Shown here: positions 1 through 10,807 of the stretch, in pieces
Layout: each line of letters opens with the position of its first letter
How positions within the stretch are numbered: the first letter of the stretch is position 1
Source of the DNA: Argentina anserina
Taxonomy: Eukaryota; Streptophyta; Magnoliopsida; Rosales; Rosaceae
Direction: 5' to 3'
DNA: 64,000 bases
NCBI RefSeq assembly: GCF_933775445.1
Contig: NC_065877.1
Coordinates: forward strand, 1,984,001-2,048,000
The notes under the pieces: generated by a model
Told to the model about the DNA's origin: nothing
Databases searched by the model: none
What the model saw: the letters and a program-made list of their open reading frames with translations, nothing else
Made by a program: the position numbers and the translations under genes

Positions 1-10
1 GGATCCTCCA

Positions 11-809
11 TTAGCTTCTCATCGCTTCCCTCTCTTCCCTACTCTTCTTCTTCGCCTTCTTCACAAAATCCATAAACGCCTCCTTGTCCTCAGCCAACTC
101 CTCGGTCTTGATCAGCTCATCGATGTATTCCTCAACCTCATCATGCTGCCAATTGAATCGTAAAACCGTTCCCAGCGGCTCCTTTGGAAAGAATATATCA
201 ACCTCAGTACTCGGCTCTTTCTCCTCTTGGTTCGGATTCAACAAATACGGCAAACAATACTGGAACTGAAACCAACGGTCCTGCTTCAAGCTCACCCTCC
301 TCTGTGTGCACCCTAGCACGAAAATCTGAGGCAAGTTCGAACCAGACCTAGCTGCTTCTTCGGGACTCCAGACTTCTCTTTGATCTAGAGGAATGTAGGG
401 AATCCAATCCATCTTCATCCGCCTCATCGGAACTATCATCTTCTGCTCCTCTCCGCTCTGCACAGATCTGATCCCAATATCCATAGACGGCGGCCGAGGC
501 GCCACGACCGCCACCAATGTCGGGATCAGCACCGGCACCGACGTCGAAGATGTCTCCGTCTGGCCGAAGAGGTAGACTTTGTTGTTGCTTCCAATGCCGT
601 AGAATTTCCCTCCCTCTTCACATTCCTGCGTGCTCGAGGTTTGAGAAATCCCAGTTGTATCGGTAGATAGAGTCCATGTTATCCCACTCGGTCCCTAGCA
701 TGAACACCGCCTTCCATAGGTCTTGAAGGTTGCGCCGCTTCTCATGGAACTGAATCTCCATGACAGAGATCGAGAGAGAGAGAGAGATAGTTGTTTGGTT
801 TTGTTGCAT
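11..809 (-). pseudogene. HIT4: HIT4-like gene broken by a 1-base frameshift
   Basis: Two minus-strand reading frames join into one HEAT INTOLERANT 4-like protein. The upstream part (809 to about 628) carries the motif GTEWDNMDSIYRYNWDFSNLE. The downstream part (about 625 to 11) continues with ECEEGGKFYG, then MKMDWIPYIPLD and LGCTQRRVSL, and ends in a lysine-rich tail. The two join if one extra base near 620-630 is skipped; as written, the first frame stops six bases later. Arabidopsis HIT4 is a nuclear, chromocentre-associated protein needed for heat-induced loss of transcriptional silencing (established knowledge). The N-terminus looks short and the C-terminus ends earlier than I recall for the family. 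No intron is evident, so a retrocopy is possible. The family call rests on remembered motif order. The frameshift could be a sequencing error. A GA-rich run (766-786) lies just upstream of the internal Met at about 762. Confidence 0.7.
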
Positions 810-1405
810 GGTGATGATGTATTTATACTACAAAATATTAGACTTGGGAAACTTGATTCTAATAGGACAATTAAGTTACCTGCTCTTCAATGGAAAACTC
901 ATAAACTTGACAATAGATCAATCAGGTACCGACTCCAAAGACATAAAAGCTGCACTCAAGTCTTCGTTGCGATATGTACAGGGTACGTATAGCCATCGCC
1001 CATCGGCCAAATTTTATCTGATAAATTTGTCTATACGGTGTCGTATACTCCAAGGGACAGATGATCGATTCTCGCGAGCAGTACCTACTCAAGACATCAT
1101 TCCTCGACAAAACACTCGAGTAATTAATCTCTATATATAATTTTATTGCGCGCCTAAATAAGAACAAGAAAACCAACATATATAATCCACATGAGAGTCA
1201 CATTTTATGTAGTCCTAGTTCATCACCAAGGGCTAATAAAACCAAGCATTCTAAGTGTGGGAGAAATAAAATTGAGAACACGATCTCTAATTGGACAATG
1301 CAAACAAACATGGGGTAGGAAAAGTCGGAGAAAAAGTCAATACAACAATGGTGATCAAGCTAGTATGCGGTTATCATATTTATAAAGATCTAAACAATGA
1401 TAAAT
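810..1405. other. Intergenic, no gene recognised
   Basis: AT-rich sequence between the HIT4-like relic and the candidate LTR. Short open frames on both strands show no recognisable domain and overlap each other. I see no transposon ends or RNA gene here. Confidence 0.4.
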
Positions 1406-3496
1406 TGTGCTCGTCGATACGAGTTCGTGGACACGCGATACATCTTGATCGGATGTCGTATGTGAAAGTTGTTAGCAACAGAAGTTTGGTTTCCGATTTT
1501 AGAATGTTATAAAAGGACATTTTTGAAAACAAAAATCAGAAAACCAAAAACGGGAAACTTGAGCCGGCCTGACCCCGACCCAAGTTCCCTCTCCACCGAT
1601 TCTCTCCCTCCCGCGATCTCTCTCCTCCGGCCACTGTGCTCAACATCACCTGTGTCATTGGGATCGCACGGCCAAGCCGCATCGAACCGTGGTATCGGCG
1701 ACCCACCCCGCACCGCATCTCAGCCACCACTAAGGGAGCACCACTGCGGCACCAGAGAACTCAACGTCGCCGGAGAGGCTGGGGCACGAGGAGGCGACAT
1801 AAAGTCTTCTCTCCTTCTCCTAGACACGAATCCACCGGCAGTGAAGCTCGAATCGAGCCATTTCGTCTCTGATCTTCAACCACCAATCCAGGATATTGCG
1901 ACAGCGATTCCAGCGGTCTCCGGCCGACTTGGAACTAACCGCAAGTATGGTTACGTTCTCCTCCTTGTGATCTATGTCTTTGATGTTGAAAGTTCTGCGA
2001 TTTGTTGAAGTTTGGGTGGAGATGTTCGTGTGGCGCGTGACGCCGCCTAGGGCGGCGTGTGGGAGGAAGTGGGGCAGTGGAGAGATGGTGTTACCCCGTA
2101 GGTTGATGCAGGCAGAAGGAGGGATGGATTGGTGGCCGGAAACAAGGTCATGTACGGCTGTTTAGGCGGCGCGTGAGCACCACGTGTGAACAATGTTTTA
2201 GCGATCGGTGTTTTGTGAATAGTGTTCTCGTGACCAGTATTTCTTGAATAGTGTTTGTGTGAAAACAATGTTTTTAACTGTAATTAGTATTCACCTGTTG
2301 TTATGCGGGTAGTTTTCTAAGCACATTGTTATGCTAATAAGTGACTAACGAAATGAGTGAGGGAATCTCTCTTGGTGCCGTAAAAGCTGCAATAGGAAAT
2401 AAGGTGAGTAAATCTCACAATGACAAGTCTACCCTTGGCGGTGACTCGTATTCATGATTTCTTTAAATGAGTGAACTTTGACATCGATATAATATAGTGG
2501 GTTGTGTATGTGTACAAAAATGGTAAATACAATACATATATATGAGTTGCTATATTATATAATGTTACGGTTTTTATTTAAATTATAAAAGTTTATTATT
2601 TTCGATTATTTGTGGCGGATGAGACCAGAAGAGAAGATAATGTACCTTCCGGTATAATGGATTATTGTGCAAGAGTCGCTTGGTTGTAGTACATAAACAT
2701 GCATGGATTGTTATATTGTACTTGGTTTTAACATTGAGTCTTGTTAAAATGTTTTCTGGTCTTCGGACAGTGATGACATGTAAATCGGAACCAAGCCTTG
2801 GTCGGGTGTTGGTTACGATCAGTTAGAGCTCTAGTCTGTCTGCCTTGTATTCATGAGGGGTAACCAGATGGGCTTCCCATTTCATGAGTACACATGTTTT
2901 TAAAATGATATTCAGGTAACTAGGTGGGCTGCCCGAGTCTCATGTGCACACATATTTTAATATTTTATTTGTTACAGGTAACCATGTGGGCTGTTTGAGT
3001 CTCATGTGCACACATATTTTAATATGTCATTTGTTACGAGTAACCAGGTGGGCTGCCCGAGTCTCATGAGTACACATGCTTTAAAAATGTTAATTGTACA
3101 TTTTCATTTGTTTGTGATGTATGTTTAAATATTAGTTTACTCATACAGGTTGAAAAGCTTACCGGGTTTGTGTTTACAATCCCGATGCAACACATCGATG
3201 ATGTAGGGTATAGTTCTACATGTGGGGATTAGCAGGCTCAGAGAGCTTGCTCGGAAGATTACTGAGAATTCATTTGTCTGTTTGTGGTGAGGGTTGAGTG
3301 AATATTACATTTCCAATTGTTATAACACTTGAGTGTATAAAGTGGTTATGTATTATTCAAGTAGACTGAGTCGTACCGTCAACTCAGTATCGATACATTG
3401 TTGCTATAAGATGATTTCAATATAATTGGGATTATTTTAGAGTTTTCATGCCTTCGAATTCGAATTTTTATCATTCGAAATTTCGGGGTCGTGACA
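1406..3496 (+). mobile_element. Candidate solo LTR, Ty3/Gypsy-like
   Basis: The block starts TGTGCTCGTC and ends GGTCGTGACA, giving the canonical TGT...ACA ends. It is flanked by the 5-base direct repeat TAAAT (1401-1405 and 3497-3501). A TATA-like GTTATAAAAGG lies near 1507, about 100 bases inside, followed by a GC-rich stretch (1560-1960) that is open but has no recognisable domain, as expected of a transcribed LTR leader. A degenerate tandem repeat lies at 2859-3090. No gag or pol is present, which fits recombination to a solo LTR. TAAAT is a common word in AT-rich DNA, so the left boundary is uncertain; the right end is more convincing. The superfamily is inferred only from the end sequence and length (2.09 kb). 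Confidence 0.45.
2859..3090 (+). repeat. Four degenerate ~60-base tandem units
   Basis: Four units each start with a version of GTAACCAGGTGGGCTGCCCGA (at about 2860, 2915, 2978 and 3041), followed by TCTCATG, GTACACATG or GTGCACACAT, and an AT-rich spacer. Spacing is 54-63 bases. They lie inside the candidate LTR. Confidence 0.8.
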
Positions 3497-3741
3497 TAAA
3501 TAATTTAAATACATGTATAAAAATAAATAAATATTTAATAATTCTAATCCGCCTAGACACTGCCTAACCGTTCAAGCACTAGGAGGTGATTGTCCGCCTG
3601 CATTACCACCTGACATTTTTTTAAACCTTGCATATTATAATCGCCCACCACCATTCTTAACCCTTTTTTTTTTTACAAAAAGGTAACCAGTGAGCCATCA
3701 CTCCGGAGCCGGGAGTAATTTAAGGTATGATCACTTCCTAA

Positions 3742-5576
3742 GGGGGGTGTATTGAATCAAGAACTATAGGATTTTATTGTCTTTCGAGAATCCTTTAAAA
3801 TCGGCAGGTGTTCAATCACGATTTTAAAAATTCAGAATCTTGAGGTATTCAATCATAATTTAAAAGAATCAAACGAAATCAAGGTGGTATTCAAAACACC
3901 ACAGATTTTGATAGATTTACTAGATGGTTGATTTTAAGGGATTTTAAGAGACTTGGTATAAATACCAAACTCCATATGAAATCACTAATCTAATGGCATG
4001 ATTTCACTTTCTCTCTCTTTCTCTCTCTTCTCTCTCCCAGAAGATAAAATACGAAGGAAAAGTGGACACGAACTGACCGACGAGCTGGTCTTCTGAAAAA
4101 TTGTCATAGCCACCGGGAAGAAAACATGCTGATTTGTGGTGAGAAGATGAACGGACAGTGTGAATCGCATGGGAATCCATCACTTATTCAAAAGGTATGT
4201 ATCAAATTAGGGCTATCTCTATTGATCTTTGTTATTGAATCTTGTTAGCTAGTTATCCATACCATAAGTATAGATCTATCCTTGCGGGCCTAGGGTTTAA
4301 GACGGGGAGGAGAGAAAGACATAAAGAGTGGTGGAAAGTATATTAAAATATGCAATTACTTTATCTAAAGTATGTTAAATGAAATACTTTGTTTGTTTAA
4401 TTTTTTTATATTTTATTTTGTAATTTATGTAAAAGTTTTACTAACTATTTATCATATTATTTAAGGATTGTATTGGCGTGATTGATGACACCCATATTCC
4501 AGCCATGATAAAAGGTCGTGAAGTTAGCAGCTACCGTAAATATGTTGTGAGCATATGTTTGATATTTATTTTGTCATTTTTTTCTATAATTTTGTAAGCA
4601 TATGTTATCGTTATGCTAATAAATATGTTGTATATTACCAGGAAAATATTTTCTTGTAGATTGTGGGTTTGCTAATAACGTCAATTTTTAGCTCCATTAC
4701 GAGGTGTTTGATATCATCTCAACGACTTTGGTGGTCAAGGTCGACATCCCCGAAATGCAAGTGAGTTGTTTAATCTTCGTCATGCATCATTAAAGAATGT
4801 GGTTGAGAGGATTTTCGGTATATTTAAATCTCAGTTCACAATTTTCAAAACTGCACCTCCATTCCCATTTCAAACACAAGCAGTGTTGGTGTTAGCTTGT
4901 GCCAGCCTACACAACTTTCTTCGTAAAGAATGTCGTTCTAATGAATTTCCTCCTGAAATAGAAGATGATGAAGAACTTGATATGGAAAACGAAAATCTTG
5001 AACTATTTTTTCAAAGTCAACTACAACAAAAAGCAGAGTCTAATGCTTGAAGACTTAATATTGCTGAAGTTATGTGGGAAGATAGACCACGAAATGGTGA
5101 TAATGAAAGTCAAGAAGATAACAATTATATTGAAGGCAATGAGAATGAAAATAATGAGGACAATGCGAATGAGAGGGATCATGAAGACTATGATGATAAT
5201 GAGGTCGGAATGGATGTGTATACAACCTTTTAATGTACTTTTATAATTGTCTTTGCAATTTTCACTATGTAATATTTGGTTGTTTTTATATTTTTATTAC
5301 TTTGTAAAAGCATATATTATTATTTTATAATGTTTGTTGAAAAAGAAAACTAAATTATTAATTCTCCATGTTCTCTATTTTATTATTTAATAATAATAAT
5401 ATAAAAATCATACATGCACTTGTAAATTCCAAGTAAATTAATACAAATATGATAAATACAATACAATGAAATCTGGCTGAATCTATGTGGAGTTGAAATA
5501 ATCTATGGAATTTCAAAATCCATTAATTATAATAAATTAATCAGAATCATTTAAAATCAGAGTTGAATATACTCCC
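3742..5576 (+). mobile_element. Degenerate PIF/Harbinger-type DNA transposon
   Basis: The left end is GGGGGGTGTATTGAATC and the right end, read inward on the other strand, is GGGAGTATATTCAACTC. These are imperfect inverted repeats. The flanking TAA direct repeat (3739-3741 and 5577-5579) is the 3-base TWA-type duplication typical of PIF/Harbinger. Inside lie remnants of a DDE_4 transposase. Both ends also hold many short ATTTTAAAATC-like subterminal words. About 1.8 kb is shorter than autonomous family members, so parts are lost. Confidence 0.8.
4460..5230 (+). pseudogene. Harbinger-type transposase relic (DDE superfamily)
   Basis: The fragment near 4468 reads DCIGVIDDTHIPAM, matching the first catalytic Asp region (GxIDGTHIP) of HARBI1-like nucleases, followed by SYRK. 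After a degraded stretch, 4700-5050 reads YHLNDFGGQGRHPRNASELF, then FNLRHASLKNVVERIFG and ALVLACASLHNFLR-like sequence, the conserved C-terminal block around the third catalytic residue. The frame has a TGA at 5048-5050, after which the same frame stays open with NIAEVMWEDRPR and an acidic tail to a stop near 5230. Loss of the middle and the in-frame stop make it non-functional. The nuclease would normally excise and insert the element with a MYB-like partner, which I do not see. Confidence 0.75.
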
Positions 5577-5900
5577 TAAAAGTTGTTTTTTAGAAATTAG
5601 AGTTCGAACCATGGACCTCCTATTACCATAAGTAACTTTTAATATATACTATTAATAACTCAAACACACTTTGTCAATTAAAGATGGATGTGAAAAGACA
5701 TAAGAACCCTCAGATCATATTTTATTTTTAATAAACTTTTAATATATAAAAGATGCATATAAAAATAACAAAATATAAAAAGTAAATATAAAATATAATT
5801 AATAATTATCAATAATTTTGTCCATTATTTGTACAAATAACTTCTCAATCTTTACTTTTATTTTTACATATGGGTAATTTCTCCTCTCCCTACATTCTGA
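5577..5900. other. AT-rich intergenic spacer
   Basis: Very AT-rich sequence between the Harbinger relic and the transcription unit of the DCD gene. No coding or repeat structure is recognised. Confidence 0.5.
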
Positions 5901-5939
5901 CGCATATGTGCCGAAGCTAGTTAACCCTAATCTCTTTAG

Positions 5940-7157
5940 AGGTGTTTATTTACAGACTGAACAAAATCGCAGTTTCTCCTCCGTCCTTTTCTTCTCCATC
6001 GGATTTCTTCTATCCATTCATCTCTCTCTCTCTCCTCACCAAGGTACTCTCTCTCTCTCTCTCTCTCGATTACTCTCCCAAAACCCTAAAATTTTTTCCC
6101 TAATTGAAATCATATATTCGGGTTTCGATTTCAGATTCCTACCTTCTTCCTTCTTATGCTGAATTTGAATTGAATTGATATCCACCACTGAAAACCTTCC
6201 CACTTAATTGTTGCTGTTGATTTTTTTTATCTGGGTAAGGATTATGTGATTCTTCTGATTCGTTGAGATTGCTCATTGAAATTCGAGTTCTTGAGATCGA
6301 TGGGCTTGCTCTGCTTCCTCAATTCGAATCGTATCTGGCCACCGATTTAGGGTTCATGAATTGTGTTGTCAAAAGTCAAACTTTGATCGTTTTTTAATTT
6401 CTTTTCATCACTAATTGATAGAGCCCATGTATTACATCTGAATGTTTCTAATCTTAATGCATGTATTCAATTTTTACTGGTTTTTAGAGGAATGTTGGTG
6501 ATTGGTTTTAGGTTGATAAGTAAAGATATTTCCTTGATTTTGTTGATCATTGGAATTTGTATGAATCTCAGAATTCGTGTTTGCTAGGCATATATTTCGT
6601 CACTGAATTTGAGTATGTGAGGCCTGATTGTGATCAGTGATCATTATTTGTTGAGGAGTTATGGTGGGATATGAACTAATTAACAGTACGATCTAACAAA
6701 CACGAAGTTTATGCCATCTTTGCTGAAATAGGAGGATTAATGTTTTTGTGTGTCCATTAGATTTTAGTTGTCATTGTGAGGTCTGGACGTCTGGAATAGG
6801 AAGGAACATAATTCTTGCCGGTAATTGTACAAAGAGAGAACAATTAAATGGATTTGCTGGTTTTGATACTGTCTGGTGTACCAAAAAATTCGTTTGTAGT
6901 TAAAGATGTAGGACTGTGCTACTGTACCTGCGCCAACTTGGAAGCAGTATGATTTACCAGTGGCTTAAAGTTGTTAAGTTTGTGATTCTCTTATATATGA
7001 GCTCAGCTTGTTCCTTTCTGATTTCAAGTATATATAGTCCTCATTTTGTTGTTCCTGAGTGTTTTCTATATAGAAAGTATAACATATTGGATCTTTTTCA
7101 TTACTCATTTGATTGCAGGATTCATGTAATTTTTTCTGCCTGATTGTTTTGTGAACT
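5940..7157 (+). promoter_or_regulatory. 5' leader of the DCD gene with a long intron
   Basis: A CT-rich leader (CTCT runs at 6024-6068) ends at AAG just before GTACTCTC (6044). A matching acceptor TTGATTGCAG lies at 7109-7118, about 40 bases before the ATG at 7158. This gives a 1.07-kb leader intron with a telo-box-like AAACCCTAA near 6072 in its first bases. Short upstream ATGs occur within the intron. The arrangement is inferred from splice-like sites only. Confidence 0.55.
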
Positions 7158-9635
7158 ATGGATCAGAGTGATAGTTATAAGGAAACAGACCAAGGGAATG
7201 AAATAAAGAGTGCAACAGAAGTTTTGAATCATACAGAATCATCTGACATTATCCCCTCTCCTGCAGAAGCACCCAGCAAACCAGTGTCATTTGAACAGGA
7301 GATCCCCTGTTCTGTGGAAGCACTGAGAACACCTGAAATAGAAGTGTCGAATAATCAAGAGTCATCTGACCTTATCCCCTCTCCTGCAGAAGCAACCAAC
7401 AACCCGGAGTCGTCAACAATCCCCTTTTCTGCTGAAGTGCTCAGTACACCCAAGTTAGATTTGTTAACTAACCCAGAATTATCTGAACACATCCCCTCTG
7501 CTGCAGAAGCACCCAACAAACCAGATTCGACTGAAGTAAAGATCCCCCGTTCTGCCAACGTACTCAGTATTCCCGGGTCAGGTGAAAATAAGATGTCCTC
7601 TCCTATAGCATCAAGCAAACCTGATTTAAATGAAAAGAGAGCCGCATCCCCTGCAGAAGCATCAAATTATAGAAAAAAATTTCCAAAATCATTGAAGGGG
7701 AAAGCTAAAATCGTTAAGAAATCTCTGATTGATGACAGTTTGAAAGGTAGCAAAGCTACAAGTAGTTCAATGGTTAATGCAAAGAGAAGGAGGTTCAGAA
7801 ATAAGGGTTCCAAAGTGAGCAGCAACAAAAGAGAAGATTCGAAGAAGGTGAGTTCAATAAAAGATAAGCAACAGAAAACTACTGATGAACAGAAGATGGA
7901 AAAGAGCAATCAGGCACAGAAGAATAAGGGAAAGATGGATGAAGTCGAAAAGAGCGAACAGAAGGATTTAGAAAAACGCCATGGGCCAGAAAAGAGAGAA
8001 AAGCCTGGTGGTTTAATATTTATGTGCAGCGGGAAGACAAAGCCAGACTGTTTCCACTACCGTGTAATGGGTGTTTCAATGGGTAAAAAAGACACTGTGT
8101 TGAGTATTAAACCTGGGTTGAAGCTGTTTCTTTATGATTTTGACCTTAAGCTTTTATACGGAGTTTACAAGGCATCCTCTTCAGGTGGCTTAAAACTCGA
8201 GCCAAAAGCTTTTGGTGGAGCCTTTCCTGCTCAGGTCACAATCTCATAAATTTGCCTCTGGTTTCTAATTATCTCTGTTAAACAGCACTGATGGCTTTTA
8301 AACCTCAGGTTCGGTTCAATGTGGATAAAGATTGTCTTCCTCTGCCTGAAAGCGTTTTCAGGAAGGCAATAAAGGAAAACTATGATGAAAAGAAGAAGTT
8401 TAAAACTGAACTTACAGTTCGACAAGTGAGAAAATCTACCCCTCTATAAATGCTTTATCTTTTCTCCCACAACGGAAATGGCTGTTAGAGTTGTATTTGT
8501 TTATCCATTTATGGTTTTGTTTGCATATACTGGAATGTGATAACCAGTCTTCTTTCAGGTCAGGAAGCTCACAGCTCTTTTCCGTCCGGCTCAAGTTCAT
8601 TCATCTATTCTACCCACACATTCCCCACTCAGGGCGAACAATCGGGAAAGGGGAACTCGTGGGAGGGCGAGGGAAGTGCTGCCACTTTCACACAGGGATG
8701 CTCATGCTAGAGATCCCTATCGCGATGGCGATGCCAGGGGTCATCCATTAGTTGCTCATGCTAAAGATCCCTATCGCGATGGCGATGCCAGGGGTTATCC
8801 ATTAGTAGCTCATGAAAGGGAGAAGCATGCTGCGTATCATGATGTGGGATCTGCAAGGAGAGAGGAAATTCCTCGTAATTTGTACCTCTCTGAAAAGGAA
8901 TATCGAGTTTATGGTCTTCAAGGAGAGAGAAGAAATCTTGCTACCCGCCCCATAAGCCCAGTTGTAGAAGTTCAGCAGAGAAACTATGAAGGGGACCATC
9001 TTGTAAGGCAGCCTAACCTTTATAGGGAGGCTGCCCCTGCACATCGAGAAACTGTTCTTTCTGATCCTCTCTACTTGAATGATCAAGAGTATTCGGCTTA
9101 TACTGTTGGTGCTAGACACGAGTTGCAACCTGCAATATCAGTTTCCACTGTAGATTTGTATGCAAGGGATCCCTACCATAGTACCTATAGCTATTATGGG
9201 GCTTCATCGTTGGACAAATATGCAGCCCCTCAGAGGAGAGAGGAGTTTCCTTTGGGTTACTTTGCTGGTGCAAGGAGAGAATCTTATTTGGTTGAGAATG
9301 ATCCCTTGCAAAGGAGAGCACCTGATCATGTAGAGAGAAGTTTGTACTCCACACATGCTGCTGCTGCCATTGATGATCGTTTAGAGAGAAGCTTGTATTC
9401 AGGACATGCTGCTGCTGATGATCGTTTAGAGAGAAGATACTCAGCACAGGCCACTGTTGTTGGTGATCATATAGGGAGAAGCCTGTACTCAGCACAGGCT
9501 GCTACTGCTGTTGATGATCATTTAGGGAGAAGCCTGTACTCAGCACGTGATGCTACTGCCCTGGATGCTGTTACTCAGCCTGCGCCAGTTTCATCTCGTT
9601 ATGCATTCGCTGGTGCATCATACTCCTATCGCTAA
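7158..9635 (+). CDS. DCD-domain (Development and Cell Death) protein
   Basis: Three exons join in frame: 7158-8234, 8309-8425 and 8559-9635, giving about 756 residues. Residues 1-180 hold repeated acidic/Pro motifs of the type IPSPAEAP. Residues 180-283 are very Lys/Glu/Ser-rich with nuclear-localisation-like clusters. The DCD domain spans about 284-408: it starts [13 protein letters not shown], contains [18 protein letters not shown] and [10 protein letters not shown], and crosses both introns ([17 protein letters not shown], then VRKLTALF). The C-terminal 340 residues are low complexity: two [10 protein letters not shown] copies near the start and a run of about 19-residue repeats ([17 protein letters not shown] type) at the end. 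DCD proteins are plant-specific and linked to stress, hypersensitive response and development; biochemical function is generally unknown. An AATAAA-like signal lies near 9930. Exon phases all match. The ATG is the first in this frame after the leader intron. Confidence 0.88.
9350..9570 (+). repeat. Coding tandem repeats at the 3' end of the DCD gene
   Basis: About five units of 48-60 bases encode variants of [17 protein letters not shown]. Units differ in length by whole codons (one lacks the Ser-Leu-Tyr start), so the frame is kept. This suggests replication slippage under coding constraint. Confidence 0.8.
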
Positions 9636-9639
9636 ACCC

Positions 9640-10250
9640 TAGAAGCCATATGCTTTTGCTCGGGAATCATACTCTTATGCTTTCACTGTTTTTCTTTTCT
9701 TTAACAGAGCTACAGTCTATGTTTCTCCAAGAAGGCAAGAACAACACAAATGTTTGTTCCTTGAGACAAAAAGGGCAAATATTTGGAATTCTTTTATCAT
9801 TCTGTTAAAACAAACGTATCTCCTAGTTCTTTATTGAACTAAGCAGTTTAATAACAAAGTATAGCTCCATTTTGTATATGTGCCCACGTATTTAATGCCG
9901 CAGTCCTGCGTTCAGGTATTTCTAAACTACAATAAATATTCAGCTTTATTTAAAAAAAAACTACAAGAAATATTTCAGCCATAAAAAAGAAGACTACATG
10001 AAATATGATGTGGAAGAACTTTATTACATGTACATGTATTGGAAAAAAAAACTTTACTACATGTACATTTCAAGCTGTGGGCAATAGTAATGACTATGCT
10101 AGACTAGCTCAACTATGTGTGTCTAATTTACAGATAGAACATATATATGACAGTGTACGTAGGCTAGGATAAGGAACTAAAACGGATTCTAATAGTCAAC
10201 AAAAAGGTAGCAACTCAAGTTAAATATCCCTAAAAACTAACCAAAACCAC
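9640..10250. other. Intergenic between convergent DCD and RING genes
   Basis: Holds the 3' end of the DCD transcript and that of RING gene 1. A short imperfect duplication of CTTTATTACATGTACAT occurs at about 10018-10070, separated by an A-run. No gene is seen. Confidence 0.5.
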
Positions 10251-10252
10251 AT

Positions 10253-10807
10253 TTACATGTAAAGCTTGATAATCTTCTTGATCACTACTCGACAACGAGG
10301 GCACTTGTTATCAGAGTCTTGAATCCTCAGCCAGCAATTGAAGCAAGCTACATGCCCACAAGGATCACAAGTTGCTCCGATTGGAGCATCAAAACAATAC
10401 TCGCATTCTAAACTGCCACTCGAACCGTTTGGAGCTGGTGGAGCAGATGGCAGTGACTTTGAAACTTTAGCTTGATCCTGCTGCAAAGGTCTAGAACTGG
10501 TAGATGCATCTCCAGTTGTTGGTTCACTCAGCCAAAATGACAATTGTGGAATAATTCCTTGTTCCAATTCAGGCTCCAAAGAGACCATGATGGCGATCGC
10601 CATTTGACGCTCTTCTTCTTCTTCTTCTTCTTCTATTTCAGGAAGTATTGATGGAGCTGGATGAGCAGATTGCAGTGTCTGTGTGTCTGCAGAACTATGG
10701 GGTCGTAAAAACAAACCAAAGGCGTCGTCGTATGTATGACCATCCCTGTGTATGGGACATCTTATGGCTTGCTTCCCTCCTTCCATATCAGAGAAGCAAC
10801 TTCCCAT
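10253..10807 (-). CDS. Small C3HC4 RING protein with copine-like N-terminus
   Basis: Single exon, 184 residues. The start MGSCFSDMEGGKQAI has Gly2 and Cys4, a candidate N-myristoylation plus palmitoylation site, and the first ~45 residues resemble the first coding exon of the copine at 19577 (MGGCFSDIKGGKQAI). An acidic run (EIEEEEEEEERQ) followed by MAIAIMVSLEPE resembles a ubiquitin-interacting motif (acidic patch, Ala, Ser). Residues 135-184 form a C-terminal RING: CEYC, then CDPCGHVACFNC, then CPRC, with a KIIKLYM tail like those of XBAT/RGLG-type ligases. All eight zinc ligands are present. Inferred role: membrane-associated E3 ubiquitin ligase binding ubiquitylated partners; the substrate is unknown. 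It lies head-to-tail with RING gene 2 on the same strand. The full architecture is not one I know. Confidence 0.8.
   Translation of the reverse strand: MGSCFSDMEGGKQAIRCPIHRDGHTYDDAFGLFLRPHSSADTQTLQSAHPAPSILPEIEEEEEEEERQMAIAIMVSLEPELEQGIIPQLSFWLSEPTTGDASTSSRPLQQDQAKVSKSLPSAPPAPNGSSGSLECEYCFDAPIGATCDPCGHVACFNCWLRIQDSDNKCPRCRVVIKKIIKLYM

Noticed and set aside
1..6. GGATCC at the very first bases
   Set aside because: May be a cloning-site edge, but a BamHI site by itself is no biological feature.
618..809. Separate 63-residue gene
   Set aside because: It is the N-terminal part of the HIT4-like gene cut off by a frameshift, not an independent gene.
1469..2008. 179-codon plus-strand open frame
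   Set aside because: Pro/Ser-rich, no domain, lies within the candidate LTR just after its TATA box, and overlaps other open frames of equal quality.
9112..9495. Minus-strand open frame opposite the DCD gene's 3' exon
   Set aside because: Antisense shadow of the coding repeats.
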